A DNA stretch of 64,000 nucleotides from Paraburkholderia sprentiae WSM5005 (GTDB lineage Bacteria; Pseudomonadota; Gammaproteobacteria; Burkholderiales; Burkholderiaceae): positions 1-64,000 of the forward strand of contig NZ_CP017565.2 of the NCBI RefSeq assembly GCF_001865575.2, in the 5' to 3' direction. The notes under the pieces are model-generated. The model was given only the letters and a program-made list of their open reading frames with translations, was not told where the DNA came from and ran no database searches. Within the stretch, counting starts at the first letter, position 1. Each line of letters starts with the position of its first letter. Position numbers and translations under genes: made by a program. Positions 18,171-26,590 of the stretch are shown here, piece after piece.

Positions 18171-18191
18171 GATTTGGCTCAAGTCATTCCG

Positions 18192-19277
18192 TTAAGAGCC
18201 AGTCGTAAAGTTCCACGTCCTGCTTACCGGCTTGCCGTCACGCTGACCCGAGAACGTCGCCGTGTAGGTCGTGTTGGCAGCGAGCGGGGCGAGCGGGAGG
18301 AGGACAACAACGCCAACGAAAAGCGCGTTGTTTACGTCGGCCGTCGCGCCCGTCGATCCGGTCATTGCTGCCGAGGGGACAATGATGCGGGCCGGCACCG
18401 CCGACCCGTTGGCGGTCAGAGTGAAACTCGTAACCGTCAGTACATCGCCCGCGTTTGCGGCGTTGACTCGGAACATCACCGGCCGCCCAGGCGAAGCGAG
18501 ATCCGGCGCAGGGTTCGGGCTTTCGGCGTGCATCGTGAGTGCGACGTTCGTTTCGTTCGGATACGGCGACACCGCGTTTGCACTCGTCGCCATCTGCTGA
18601 CCACCGGCGGCATAGAACCCGTTATCGACCGGTGCACCCGTCACGTTCGTCGTTTCACCGAAGTCAAGCACGCAACCGTAAGTTCCTTGGCTGGCATTCA
18701 CCTGGAAGCCGACGCCCACTGTTTCCTGAATGTCCGTTGCACCCTGAAGGTGATATACGGTGTCCAGATACTGGCCGACGCAACTTGTGGCGTTCGCATC
18801 GACGGTCGTGAGGTTCAGCCCGACTCCCGCATTTTCGCCGACCCACTCCGTCGCCGGAACGCCGGCCTTGCGCGCGCGGCTCAGCGGGGTCGCCTCATAG
18901 TAGTCCGCGAGCGTGGAAACTTCATTGTGCGTGACGCTGGTGATGTTGCCGTTCGCAAAGTTGTCAACGAGATACAGCGCATGCGCCGACGCAGACGTGT
19001 CGAGCATCGTATCCTGCTTCAGCAGGCCCACACCCATTCCCGAACGGTAAGCGTTCAGTTGCGTGAAGATCGACGCCTCAGCCGTGCCGCTCGTATAGGT
19101 CGCCGTCGGAACTGAAGTTTGCAGATTTCCTGCACTCGACGACGTTGCAGCCGGGGTGCTCGAGCTGCCGGTGTTGGTGCCACCACTGTCGCTACCGCCG
19201 CCACCACCGCCGCACGCCGAGAGGGCGAGAGCAGCTGCAATAGAAAAGGCGGTCATTGCTGAGATTTTCTTCTTCAT
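18192..19277 (-). CDS. CAP (SCP/PR1) domain lipoprotein
   Basis: A 361-residue lipoprotein: the signal MKKKISAMTAF ends at the lipobox LSAC followed by a Gly run. A Ser/Thr-rich linker leads to a CAP domain (about 75-210) with QLNAYRSGMG, the ASAHALYLVDN helix, THNEVS and the WVGENAG motif. A C-terminal Ig-like/Big domain (about 260-361) ends in TYTATFSGQRDGKPVSRTWNF. CAP proteins are secreted and may bind sterols or act as proteases; no exact role can be assigned. The start at 19277 is preferred because the lipoprotein signal begins there. Promoter P1 lies about 55 bp upstream. Confidence 0.8.
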   Translation of the reverse strand: MKKKISAMTAFSIAAALALSACGGGGGGSDSGGTNTGSSSTPAATSSSAGNLQTSVPTATYTSGTAEASIFTQLNAYRSGMGVGLLKQDTMLDTSASAHALYLVDNFANGNITSVTHNEVSTLADYYEATPLSRARKAGVPATEWVGENAGVGLNLTTVDANATSCVGQYLDTVYHLQGATDIQETVGVGFQVNASQGTYGCVLDFGETTNVTGAPVDNGFYAAGGQQMATSANAVSPYPNETNVALTMHAESPNPAPDLASPGRPVMFRVNAANAGDVLTVTSFTLTANGSAVPARIIVPSAAMTGSTGATADVNNALFVGVVVLLPLAPLAANTTYTATFSGQRDGKPVSRTWNFTTGS

Positions 19278-19332
19278 TATTGAAAAACCTTGGGTTTGTT
19301 GTTGGTCGCGCCCCTTGCACGTCCTTGATTCC

Positions 19333-19362
19333 ATCTTATCGACGCCGCGCCAAAGTCAAGTC
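19333..19362 (-). promoter_or_regulatory. Minus-strand promoter, GACTTGACTT class (P1)
   Basis: Read on the minus strand: GACTTGACTTT with -35 TTGACT (19354-19359), a 15-bp spacer and -10 TAAGAT (19333-19338), followed by GGA. The same arrangement recurs at five other sites. It would drive the CAP lipoprotein. Confidence 0.65.
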
Positions 19363-19481
19363 GCCGCGCCACTGCGGCGTTTCCTGCCTGGATTCCGCAT
19401 AAATGCACCTGTCTAACGCGTCGGCATTCTAGATTTAACGGAAATCATTTGTAAGTCTTGAGCCGGGGCGGTTCAGAAAAC

Positions 19482-19506
19482 GAAAAACCCGTCTCGCGAC
19501 GGGCCC
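19482..19506 (-). terminator. Terminator of the minus-strand 19.5-22.6 kb operon
   Basis: On the minus strand CCCGTC-GCGA-GACGGG is followed by TTTTTC, a short classic intrinsic terminator just downstream of the gene ending at 19532. Confidence 0.75.
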
Positions 19507-19531
19507 AGGCTGCGCTTCCCGTTGCCGGTGG

Positions 19532-19909
19532 CTATTTTTTTCTGCTTCGCCGCCGGTGGAACATGCGCAGGCCGATGAATACGACCAGAAGCATTCCACC
19601 CGTGGCCTCCGGCATCGCCTTTGCGAGCCCCGGAACCAGGTGGCATCCCATATAGAGGCAGAAAAAGACGACGGCGACCCGGCCGAACCACGGTGCACTG
19701 AGCGAGGAGAGAAGGCGCGAAGGCTGGCGACTCGCCCATTCCCTGTATCCCTCGTTGGTCGTCTCAAGATCGAAGCCAGCGGTGTCGATGGCACGCTCGC
19801 TCTGATAGAAGCGCTCGTAGCGTTCGAAACGACCGTCGCCGCGGCCGTCGAGCCACGCAGCATTGCTCTCCGGTACGAGGTAGTCGAAGTCTTCCATGGC
19901 CTTCTTCAT
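19532..19909 (-). CDS. Small membrane protein, unknown function
   Basis: About 125 residues from MKKAMEDFDYL (ATG at 19909; MEDFDYL at 19897 is an alternative). An acidic and aromatic N-terminal half (DGRFERYERFYQSERA) is followed by two membrane segments (VAVVFFCLYMGCHL and GGMLLVVFIGLRMF) and a basic RRRSRKK tail. I do not recognise a family. It is the last gene of the minus-strand operon and overlaps the preceding frame by about 145 nt, which suggests a frame error or an unusual overlap (see the entry at 19764-20090). Confidence 0.55.
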   Translation of the reverse strand: MKKAMEDFDYLVPESNAAWLDGRGDGRFERYERFYQSERAIDTAGFDLETTNEGYREWASRQPSRLLSSLSAPWFGRVAVVFFCLYMGCHLVPGLAKAMPEATGGMLLVVFIGLRMFHRRRSRKK

Positions 19910-20090
19910 CAGTGAGCGCGCCCGGCATGCAGGCAATGGCGCCGACAGCATCGATGATGACGTTGCCGTCGGTCTCGGAATGGAACGTACCGGTCTCGGG
20001 ATTCTGCCAGCCGAACTGGGCCTTGCCGTCTGCGCTGAAGACGACGAGCCCGGCTGGCAGTTCCGTTTGTCGCGCGGGTTCAGGCGTCAT
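19764..20090 (-). CDS. Short ORF overlapping its neighbours; probably frameshifted
   Basis: Starts at an ATG that overlaps the end of the FlhC-like gene by 11 nt. The first 60 or so residues look like real coding sequence (LPAGLVVFSADGKAQFGWQNP, GNVIIDAVGAIACMP). After about residue 68 the product turns Arg-rich and coincides with the neighbouring frame, so the native gene probably ended near 19905 at the TGATG that starts the next gene, or was fused to it. A one-base lesion near 19910-19925 would explain this. No family recognised. Confidence 0.4.
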   Translation of the reverse strand: MTPEPARQTELPAGLVVFSADGKAQFGWQNPETGTFHSETDGNVIIDAVGAIACMPGALTDEEGHGRLRLPRTGEQCCVARRPRRRSFRTLRALLSERACHRHRWLRS

Positions 20091-21267
20091 CTGTTTTCTT
20101 CCTGCGCACGGCACGCTTTTTCCCGGTGAGCTGCTGCAGGCATGCCGGGCAGGCGAAGCGGTTATGCACCTCGATCTTCGTGTCGTTGTTCGAGACGACA
20201 TAGTGCGTGGTACAAGAACGGCAGTGCGCGACGGTCAGTCGGGTGTCGGCGGCCATCGAGCGGGTCAGGTTCCAGCCGCGATCAGCGGAGATCAGGCGGT
20301 TTTCGAACAGCCGTGAATAGATATCGTTGGTCGCAATGAGCGCCTCGGGCGCGTTGGCATCCATCGCAATCGCCGAGCGGTACAGCCACATATAGGTCGT
20401 GGCGTGCAGGCGGTGAGCGGGGCTCTCGACGAACCATGGCAGCGACGTCGCCACGTTGCCGCATGGCGAGCTTTTGCCGTGGATCTTCTGATACAGCGTT
20501 CGCATCTGATGCTGGTTCAACTGGAAGAGCGTCGAGGCCGTCGACGCGCGCAGGCCGTACGCGATCATGGCGGCCGCGAAAATTTCATTGGTGGCCCGTC
20601 CGAGCCGCAATCCACTCCAGTCGGCCCGCAGCGGCAGGTCGCCCGCGCGGGCGGGCGATGTACGCATGATCAGATGCGCAATCATTTCGTCGGTTAGACT
20701 GCTGGCCGCAAACTCGTACCAGAATGTGGGGCTATTGAAGCGCCACCGGAACAGAGGCAACCCCTGCATGCCGCCCAGCGCGAGATTGAGCTTGTATTGG
20801 GGCACCGAGCGCAGATAGTTCGCCAGCTCTGTCGTGATCCCGAGCAACGGCGCACACAACACGCTCATGTTCAGAACCTGAGTGATCAGGTTCAGAAACG
20901 CGACGTTCTGATGGTTGACCGCATACAGGGACAGGTGATCGAGCGGCGGTGTCTTGCGACGCAGGATGTCGACGGCCACGGTCGTCGGCGTCTGGTCGAC
21001 AAAGCAGCGCCAGTCCTCGACGGTCTGCAGCGTCGGTTCGACCATCAGGAAGGGGGTGTGCAGCAGATTGCGTAACGAGGCCTGGTTGAGTTTGAGCTGG
21101 TCGATTTCGTCGCGCGCAATGTTGAGAACTTCGCTGAAGCGACTGTCATGCCGCAACATCAGCTTCATGTGATCGACCAGGTTGAAGTTCGTCACCTGAA
21201 TAACTTCGTTCAGCCAGTCGGGAACGTAGAGCCGCTCGACGGCGCGGTAGTTGTCTTTGTTTTCCAT
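20080..21267 (-). CDS. FlhC-like regulatory protein with an extra N-terminal domain
   Basis: A 395-residue protein whose C-terminal 190 residues align by eye with FlhC, the flagellar master activator. They share a helical region ending in LYQKIHGKSSPCG (compare the FlhC LYKEL-GSPPPKG segment), SLPWFVESPAHRLHATTY, and the zinc-binding Cys pattern CRSC (about 349-352) and CPAC (about 374-377) with a basic tail. The N-terminal 200 residues have no match I recognise and would occupy the place of FlhD or another partner. No flagellar genes are nearby, so it may regulate plasmid transfer or host motility. It lies 38 bp downstream of the coiled-coil gene and is probably co-transcribed with it. Confidence 0.6.
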   Translation of the reverse strand: MENKDNYRAVERLYVPDWLNEVIQVTNFNLVDHMKLMLRHDSRFSEVLNIARDEIDQLKLNQASLRNLLHTPFLMVEPTLQTVEDWRCFVDQTPTTVAVDILRRKTPPLDHLSLYAVNHQNVAFLNLITQVLNMSVLCAPLLGITTELANYLRSVPQYKLNLALGGMQGLPLFRWRFNSPTFWYEFAASSLTDEMIAHLIMRTSPARAGDLPLRADWSGLRLGRATNEIFAAAMIAYGLRASTASTLFQLNQHQMRTLYQKIHGKSSPCGNVATSLPWFVESPAHRLHATTYMWLYRSAIAMDANAPEALIATNDIYSRLFENRLISADRGWNLTRSMAADTRLTVAHCRSCTTHYVVSNNDTKIEVHNRFACPACLQQLTGKKRAVRRKKTDDA

Positions 21268-21305
21268 CGTTTATTTCTTCTTTTCTCTCTTATGCGGCCG
21301 GCGGG

Positions 21306-22556
21306 TCAGGCTGCGCGTGCAGCGGCGAGCAGTTCGCCATGAAATTTGCCCACAAGATCGGCGAGGGCGGTGAACAGTCCGCTGAAAGCCTTGTGCGCCC
21401 CGTCTGCCGTGACGAGAAGCTGGGCGCTGTGATAGTCCTGCATGAAATCGCCGAACTTCTGTAGCAGCCCCTTCACCTTCTTCTCAAGCACCTCCTGTGC
21501 TTCGATGCGTGCGGCTTCTGCATCACGTCGTTGCTCGAGCGCGGCAAGCTCAGCGCGCATTGCATCGACCTTGGCGCTGGCTTCGTTGAAATCGTCCATG
21601 GCGTTCTCCGTCGCTTCCTGGAGGTTCTTGATGTGATCCGGCAGCGTCGGCACGGGGACTTCCCTCGTTTGCACCTTCTCCGACGCTTCACGCAGTTCGT
21701 TGGTCCGGGCGGTCAGTTCGCGCTCGGTGTTGGCAAGCTGGTTCTGCAGGACACTCATCATCCGCTGTGCTTCCGCGAGTTCAACGAGCGTGCCGTTAGC
21801 GTTCTTTTTCTCCTGCTCGATCTGTTGTTGCAGGCGCTTCGCCTGCTCGGTCAGGCGATCCCTGTCCGATTTCGTATCGTCAAGCTCGCCGGCGATATCG
21901 GACAGCTGGTTGGTCACGAGCTCGAGCCGGGTGTTTTTTTCCGCAATCTGACCGCGAAAATCGCTGATGAGCTTCCTGATTTCGCGTTTGCTCAGCTCGG
22001 GGTTATCCTTCCTCGCCTCGATGACCATCTCGACGATGTCGTCACCGATGTCATTACTGATCAGGGCCTGCATGTCGGTGAGCTCAAGGTATTGCACGGC
22101 ACCGGCATTTGAACTGAACTTCTCGTACGCGCGGATGTAGAGGTCCACCCATGATCGGGAGCGCCGGAAAGCATGCTGCAGGTAGCGGTAGACGAGTTCC
22201 TTTGCCAGGCTTCGGGACTTCGGCGTATCCCCGAGGCGCCTTACAAAATCGTTCTGCACGGCAATCATGATATGGGCGAAGTTGCCGCCGATCCGCATGT
22301 GCTCCCCAAAGATCTTGCGGGTCGAGTGCGCGACTTCTTCGCTTTCGGCCACGATGGAGGCAATCAGTGCTTCATCCAGTTGGCCGCCAAAGAACTGCCG
22401 TGCGGCCTGACTGAGTTCGGTCTGATTGGGGATGTGCACGAAGGTGGGGGGCAACGATTCCTCCAGCGCATCAGGTCCGTCAGCGCCGGCTGACTCGAGG
22501 CGGGTCGGATCGAACTCGTCGTTGTTGACTTTCTTCAGGTCCTTGCTGTTGCTCAT
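21306..22556 (-). CDS. KfrA-like coiled-coil protein
   Basis: About 416 residues, starting at MSNSKDL (22556), where AAGGACACGGAAACATC precedes the ATG; the longer frame up to 22619 has no such support. The N-terminal 200 residues are globular and helical (QAARQFFGGQLDEALIASIV, LVYRYLQHAFRRS). Residues about 210-370 form a long heptad-rich coiled coil (TNQLSDIAGELDDTKSDRDRLTEQ). Similar plasmid proteins (KfrA type) bind DNA through the N-terminus and multimerise through the coil to aid stable inheritance. No specific HTH motif could be pinned down, so the name is structural. The following gene is the FlhC-like regulator. The interval 22557-22794 holds no gene. Confidence 0.5.
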   Translation of the reverse strand: MSNSKDLKKVNNDEFDPTRLESAGADGPDALEESLPPTFVHIPNQTELSQAARQFFGGQLDEALIASIVAESEEVAHSTRKIFGEHMRIGGNFAHIMIAVQNDFVRRLGDTPKSRSLAKELVYRYLQHAFRRSRSWVDLYIRAYEKFSSNAGAVQYLELTDMQALISNDIGDDIVEMVIEARKDNPELSKREIRKLISDFRGQIAEKNTRLELVTNQLSDIAGELDDTKSDRDRLTEQAKRLQQQIEQEKKNANGTLVELAEAQRMMSVLQNQLANTERELTARTNELREASEKVQTREVPVPTLPDHIKNLQEATENAMDDFNEASAKVDAMRAELAALEQRRDAEAARIEAQEVLEKKVKGLLQKFGDFMQDYHSAQLLVTADGAHKAFSGLFTALADLVGKFHGELLAAARAA

Positions 22557-22794
22557 GATGTTTCCGTGTCCTTGCTGTTTGCGTGTGGCGTGACGCTGTA
22601 CCCTGACCTTCGTGATCACACACCCCGTGGCCAGAATACGCTTCGTTTCTCACCCCACTTGCCCGAAAGGCGCACAAATACATGCAGCTTTCGTGACAAA
22701 TGCGGGTCTTTTTTGCCTAAGCAGTGTTTCAATCGGCATAAGATTCCGTAATCTTTAGCAATTGGCGCTATTTTTGTTAGCGGTACCTCTCGGT

Positions 22795-23478
22795 TTATGC
22801 GACTCGCATCAAACGTATGCGGTGCGCATCGATCGCCCGCGCTTCCGTGTCTGCAACAGCCTGAACCGCACGCCACGCGTGATGCACATTCACGGGCAGA
22901 TCGCCATTCGCGTCGTGGCGAGCCTTGCGCGCACGCAGCCATTGATGCAGGTCAGCGCGACGGATCAGATTGGCAGGCAGGGCAGAAGAGATTTCGCAGT
23001 GGTCACTGGCGAACACGCCTAGCCCTTCGACTGGCCACACGCCGGGCAGCACGCTGCGGAGGAAGCCGACCTTGGACCGGTTCTGACGAAGCGGCGAGCG
23101 GCGCGTTTCCTGTTGACCATCGGCGCCGACGCGCACAACGGTGTCGGCGTCATGGCCCGGGAGAATGCTGCCTGCCCAGTTCTTTGTCTCGACGACGAAG
23201 ATGCCGAAAGGCGTGATCGCAAGATGATCCACTTCGGCCGTCGGAAAAGCTGTCCCCGGCGCATGGTTGAGTAGCACGGCGCCCGGATGCAGATAGAAGT
23301 TCTCGCCGCACAGCCATTGCAGCGTGCTGCGAAGTTCCGCCTGCACACGAGCCTCGCCCTCATCGCCGCTTTTCTGGCTGCGGGTAACGGGCGACCGGCT
23401 GGAAGCCGGTTTGCGTCGCCGGGTGACCGCGCGGTATGCGAAGACGCAACCAGAGACGAGAAGGATGTAACTGAGCAT
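22795..23478 (-). CDS. NERD-domain protein with N-terminal membrane anchor
   Basis: A 227-residue protein starting with a membrane helix (MLSYILLVSGCVFAYRAV). The nuclease-related NERD domain (about 40-150) is recognisable: GDEGEARVQAEL, AEVDHLAITPFGIFVVETKNWAGSI and a Gln-Asn helix. The Glu/Lys of VETKNW correspond to restriction-endonuclease-like active-site positions. The start at 23478 is chosen because promoter P2 lies immediately upstream and the longer reading frame would run through that promoter and a repeat element. Role unknown; NERD proteins are thought to act in DNA processing. Confidence 0.75.
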   Translation of the reverse strand: MLSYILLVSGCVFAYRAVTRRRKPASSRSPVTRSQKSGDEGEARVQAELRSTLQWLCGENFYLHPGAVLLNHAPGTAFPTAEVDHLAITPFGIFVVETKNWAGSILPGHDADTVVRVGADGQQETRRSPLRQNRSKVGFLRSVLPGVWPVEGLGVFASDHCEISSALPANLIRRADLHQWLRARKARHDANGDLPVNVHHAWRAVQAVADTEARAIDAHRIRLMRVA

Positions 23479-23508
23479 CGTGGAATTTCCTGAAGTGGGG
23501 ATAAGTCC

Positions 23509-23538
23509 AGTCTGCCGCGCAAAAAATGAAGTCAAGTC
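23509..23538 (-). promoter_or_regulatory. Minus-strand promoter, GACTTGACTT class (P2)
   Basis: Minus strand: GACTTGACTT with -35 TTGACT (23530-23535), 15-bp spacer, -10 CAGACT (23509-23514) and GGA after it. It ends about 30 bp before the NERD gene start. Confidence 0.65.
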
Positions 23539-23591
23539 CTCGCAGAATCGACGCAGATGCTTCGAAGCTTTCTTCCCGCCTTCATCCAATC

Positions 23592-23649
23592 CCGGAAAGC
23601 TATATGGTTTTGTCGAGCTTTCCGGATTAAGCCCGTTAGCCGGCTGACG
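23592..23649. promoter_or_regulatory. Repeated hairpin-palindrome element, copy 3
   Basis: Full copy of the ~58-bp element: CCGGAAAGCT, a TATATGGTTTTGTC centre, AGCTTTCCGG (inverted arm), ATTAAGCC, then CGTTAGCCGGCTGACG (23634-23649). It lies between divergent operons, upstream of the SSB/primase block. Confidence 0.7.
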
Positions 23650-23745
23650 GAACGTGTTGTCGACCAATAACTGGGACGTCACGCTGCCTCTTTAAGCTGC
23701 ACGACTTTCGCGAGCATTCAGATATCTATTGAGGATCGCTCGCGC

Positions 23746-23805
23746 TAATCTGGTCCCATCCCCGCGTCGTCCACGACGCATCGACATGCGCGACGGTAGT
23801 CGCGC
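23746..23805 (+). promoter_or_regulatory. Plus-strand promoter and structured leader, family member A
   Basis: A -10 like TAATCT (23746-23751), then GGTCCCATCCCC, the inverted repeat GCGTC (23764-23768) / GACGC (23775-23779) and ATCGA. A second hairpin GCGCGAC-GGTA-GTCGCGC follows (23788-23805). Six other sites share the order -10, GCGTC/GACGC, ATCGA, hairpin. The first downstream gene starts at 23972; the intervening 165 bp hold no gene. Confidence 0.6.
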
Positions 23806-23971
23806 GTCTGTACTACCCCTCCTTCATCCTTTCCTGCGTGGTGGTGTTTCCGTATGGGCCTTCTGCGGGCCCGTACGAAAGCGCCTCGCGCCGAGTTTCC
23901 TTGCTCATCGAGCATCGAAGCCACCGGACTTGTCCGGACATTCCCTTGTGCGTGAAATTTTTGAGAGAAAA

Positions 23972-24343
23972 ATGCTGAAAGTCATGTTTAAAGACGCCCT
24001 GAAGACGCCGGGCAAGCTGCTCGCCCTCTGTCTGGTCGTCTATCTCGCCACGATCTCGATTGTGGTCGCTGGATTCCTCATTCTCCTTGCTGTCAGTTGG
24101 GTGAAGGTCGAGATGAAGAAGAAGGCGAAGGCAATTGAAGCTGCCGAAGCCGAAGCTGAGGCCGCACGCATCGAGACCGAAAAGCTCGCTGCTGCCGCCA
24201 GAGCTGCTGACGCCGCGAAGGTTCGAACCGCCGATGTTGCACATGCAACCGAGGCTGCGAACGACGCGGCTGCCCAACCGGCACCGACGAAGCAATACGC
24301 AAAGTCGGCTGTCGTTGTTCCGTTCAGAACCGGCACCCAATAA
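23972..24343 (+). CDS. Small membrane protein with Ala/Glu-rich helix
   Basis: A 123-residue protein: a basic start (MLKVMFKDALKTPGK), one or two membrane segments (about 16-42, LLALCLVVYLATISIVVAGFLILLAVSW) and then a highly charged Ala/Glu/Lys helix (about 45-100) that should form a coiled coil. The ATG at 23972 follows a GAGAGAAAA stretch. No family recognised. It is the first gene after leader A and could be part of a plasmid envelope or stability function. Confidence 0.6.
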   Translation: MLKVMFKDALKTPGKLLALCLVVYLATISIVVAGFLILLAVSWVKVEMKKKAKAIEAAEAEAEAARIETEKLAAAARAADAAKVRTADVAHATEAANDAAAQPAPTKQYAKSAVVVPFRTGTQ

Positions 24344-24349
24344 CCGGGT

Positions 24350-24438
24350 GCTCTAACTACACCGTCGCCCTGGGCTGATGCCCTCGGTGACGGCACTTCA
24401 ACCTCTGCCGGGAATCCATTCCCGGCTACGGGGCATGT
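24350..24438 (+). promoter_or_regulatory. Intergenic hairpins before the gene at 24467
   Basis: Two hairpins in a 123-bp gap: CCGTCGCCCTGGGC pairing with GCCCTCGGTGACGG, then GCCGGGAATCCATTCCCGGC. They resemble the GGGAA/TTCCC hairpins of the leader family but lack the GCGTC/GACGC part and a T-run. Confidence 0.45.
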
Positions 24439-24466
24439 GATTGCCGGCACGACACCGGAGCAATCC

Positions 24467-24895
24467 ATGGAAACGCATGTGGCTGCCTGGCAGCTGGACA
24501 TCTTCGGCGAGTCATCGCCGGTTCTCGTCACTACCCCCCGACCCGAGCCACTTCCCGATCCGCAGTTCTGGAGCGATACGGTTCGCGACAGGATGATCGA
24601 CGCCCTGATCTCGCTCGCGAGCGACAGCCGGCGCGGCGACAGCATGCCCGAGTCGCTGATGGACTGCGCGGATCTGCTCTCCGAGCGATTGCGTAACCGG
24701 AAGCTGGATGTCGACGACTACCGCGCCACGCTTGGCTGGATCATGGGCTACTGGGATGGCGCGCTGCCTTACGTCTACGTGTGCAAGGTCAACGGTATTG
24801 ATCCCGAGGCACTGCAGGACGTCATCATGAGCACGCCTCTTCTGGCCCGCGACCTGCGCGAGCTGCAACGCATGTGCTTCGGCACTTTGCTGTAG
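24467..24895 (+). CDS. Hypothetical protein
   Basis: A 142-residue mostly helical, acidic protein starting at METHVAAWQLD (ATG 24467, preceded by CGGAG). The segment FWSDTVRDRMIDALISLASDS and the C-terminal LARDLRELQRMCFGTLL suggest a helical bundle. No family recognised. It ends 8 bp before the next gene and is probably co-transcribed with the ssb block, so an accessory role in plasmid DNA handling is possible. Confidence 0.6.
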   Translation: METHVAAWQLDIFGESSPVLVTTPRPEPLPDPQFWSDTVRDRMIDALISLASDSRRGDSMPESLMDCADLLSERLRNRKLDVDDYRATLGWIMGYWDGALPYVYVCKVNGIDPEALQDVIMSTPLLARDLRELQRMCFGTLL

Positions 24896-24903
24896 GAGGC
24901 GAG

Positions 24904-25764
24904 ATGACAAACGCTGCATCATTGTTCACTCGCGTACTTGCGGACCTGTTCCCCGGCAAATCCGCCGCGCGTTCGTTCACACCATCGTCCACACCATCCC
25001 CCTCACCATCATCCGGGCCCAGCGCATGGCCCGCACCTGACCACACGCCTGCGCCTCGCGCGAACAGTCGCGTCGGTGCACAGCATGAAGTAGGGCAGGG
25101 CGCGCCAAACGAAACGCTCGTGACGATCGGCGACACGCCGCATCTGTTCGTCGACGAAGGCGATCACATCGTTGAGTTCGTCCCCGCGTTCGATGACCAC
25201 ACCGAGGAAACCGAGTTCGGGGTGAAGATCGTCCCCGATCTTGCGCCACACTGGGCACAGGTGAGCGTCCATCGCTGCGGGTTGAAGGTAGCGATCGCCG
25301 CTGCAATCCGTCAGGGAAACAGCCCTGTGCCGAAAGCTGCTGTTGAGCCGACTCAGGAAGCGCCGGGCGAACGCTCGCAAACGCATCGGGTTGGGCACGA
25401 AGAACCTGTCGAAACGGCTGCTTCGGGCCACGTGCGCCGGCGTCGTCCGCAAGCGGCGGACGCCTCGATGGTGACCGGTCGCATCGCATCATGGGGCGAA
25501 GAAAGTTTTCCGGACCGCAACAAACCGGGGCGCTTTTACAAATCCTTCGCGATGCATATCGATACGAGCGCCGGCGAGCGGACGCTGCAGGGTGAAGGCC
25601 TGAAGGAAGCCATCGCCGAATGTCGTTGTGTCGTTGGTGATGTCGTTTCCGTGCGGCGCCTGCGCAAAGTCAAGGTTCCCGCAATCCGCGGCGACGGCAG
25701 TCCGATCATGGTCGAAGGCAAACAGCTCATGTGGGACAAGTGGCTGTGGTCCATTACTAAATAA
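24904..25764 (+). CDS. Hypothetical protein with C-terminal OB-fold-like domain
   Basis: A 286-residue protein starting at MTNAASLF with a strong AGGAGG ribosome site. The N-terminal third is Ser/Pro-rich. The C-terminal domain (about 187-286) begins [18 protein letters not shown] and has [26 protein letters not shown], recalling the short beta domain at the end of plasmid primases and relaxases (pattern G-x-(V/L)-x-x-x-G, then Y-x-x-x-L with a following W/G-x-x-L). It lies 11 bp upstream of ssb and probably works with single-stranded DNA. The domain resemblance is from memory and tentative. Confidence 0.55.
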   Translation: MTNAASLFTRVLADLFPGKSAARSFTPSSTPSPSPSSGPSAWPAPDHTPAPRANSRVGAQHEVGQGAPNETLVTIGDTPHLFVDEGDHIVEFVPAFDDHTEETEFGVKIVPDLAPHWAQVSVHRCGLKVAIAAAIRQGNSPVPKAAVEPTQEAPGERSQTHRVGHEEPVETAASGHVRRRRPQAADASMVTGRIASWGEESFPDRNKPGRFYKSFAMHIDTSAGERTLQGEGLKEAIAECRCVVGDVVSVRRLRKVKVPAIRGDGSPIMVEGKQLMWDKWLWSITK

Positions 25765-25775
25765 AGGAAATCAGA

Positions 25776-26342
25776 ATGGCATCTGTCAACAAGGTGATTC
25801 TCGTCGGCAACCTGGGCGCAGACCCTGAAGTCCGATACCTTCCAAGCGGCGACGCAGTGGCGAACATCCGTCTTGCGACGACCGATCGTTACAAGGACAA
25901 GGCGTCCGGCGAAATGAAGGAAGCCACGGAATGGCACCGGATCGTCTTCTTCGGCCGACTGGCGGAAATCGTTTCAGAATATCTGAAGAAGGCCTCGTCG
26001 GTGTACCTGGAAGCGCGCATCCGCACCCGCAAGTGGCAGGCGCAGGATGGCACTGACCGCTACTCCACGGAAATCGTTGCCGAGCAGATGCAGATGCTCG
26101 GCGGCCGCAGCAGGGACGATGGCGGTGACTTCGAAGAGCGTGGCAATTCGCGCTCCAGCCGACCCGCGTCGGTCTCGCGTTCCAGCGATTCGCATGCGCC
26201 GGGGAACGTCGGCACACGTGCGCAACCTCCGCAGCCGTCTCATGGCGGCGGTGGCGCTCCGCGTGGTGGTGGCTTCGACGACATGGATGACGACATTCCC
26301 TTCGGGCCGGCCTATCCACGCGCGGCCTGGTCGTTGATCTGA
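25776..26342 (+). CDS. ssb: Single-stranded DNA-binding protein
   Basis: Coats ssDNA during replication and conjugative transfer. The OB-fold is unmistakable: [54 protein letters not shown] and the final [13 protein letters not shown] strand (residues 1-112). A Gly/Ser/Arg-rich linker follows. The acidic tip DDMDDDIPF is present but, unlike in most SSBs, is not C-terminal: 12 further residues ([12 protein letters not shown]) follow, which could alter contacts with host partners. The ATG is preceded by AAGGAAATCAGA. Confidence 0.95.
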   Translation: MASVNKVILVGNLGADPEVRYLPSGDAVANIRLATTDRYKDKASGEMKEATEWHRIVFFGRLAEIVSEYLKKASSVYLEARIRTRKWQAQDGTDRYSTEIVAEQMQMLGGRSRDDGGDFEERGNSRSSRPASVSRSSDSHAPGNVGTRAQPPQPSHGGGGAPRGGGFDDMDDDIPFGPAYPRAAWSLI

Positions 26343-26488
26343 TCCCGCAAAGGCTCACCGTTATCTGATTCTTCTCCCGTAACACCTCACCATCGCTACG
26401 GCACGCATGCGGGCGTGTCGTGCGACGGACCTTCTGCCCAGGCCGTTCACGCCTGTCTTCTTTGTCCATCCAGCTATCACGTCTGCTG

Positions 26489-26524
26489 AAAAAAGCCGCC
26501 CCGTCGCGCGCGGACCGCTTTTTT
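26489..26524 (+). terminator. Intrinsic terminator upstream of the primase gene
   Basis: AAAAAAGC and GCTTTTTT flank a GC-rich stem (CCGCC/CGCGCGG), ending in TTTTTT. It follows ssb by about 150 bp and precedes the primase gene by 66 bp, so it either ends the ssb transcript or attenuates the next gene. Confidence 0.7.
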
Positions 26525-26590
26525 GAGCACGCGTTCTTGCGCCTGTCTCAGGCACCGACCTAACCCACTCAACGCAAAGGAGAGTGATCT

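Noticed and set aside
18192..19277. Protease or toxin annotation for the CAP protein
   Set aside because: CAP domains vary in function and no catalytic set can be confirmed by eye.
23729..23971. N-terminal extension of the gene at 23972
   Set aside because: The extension covers leader A with its hairpins; the ATG at 23972 begins a normal membrane protein.
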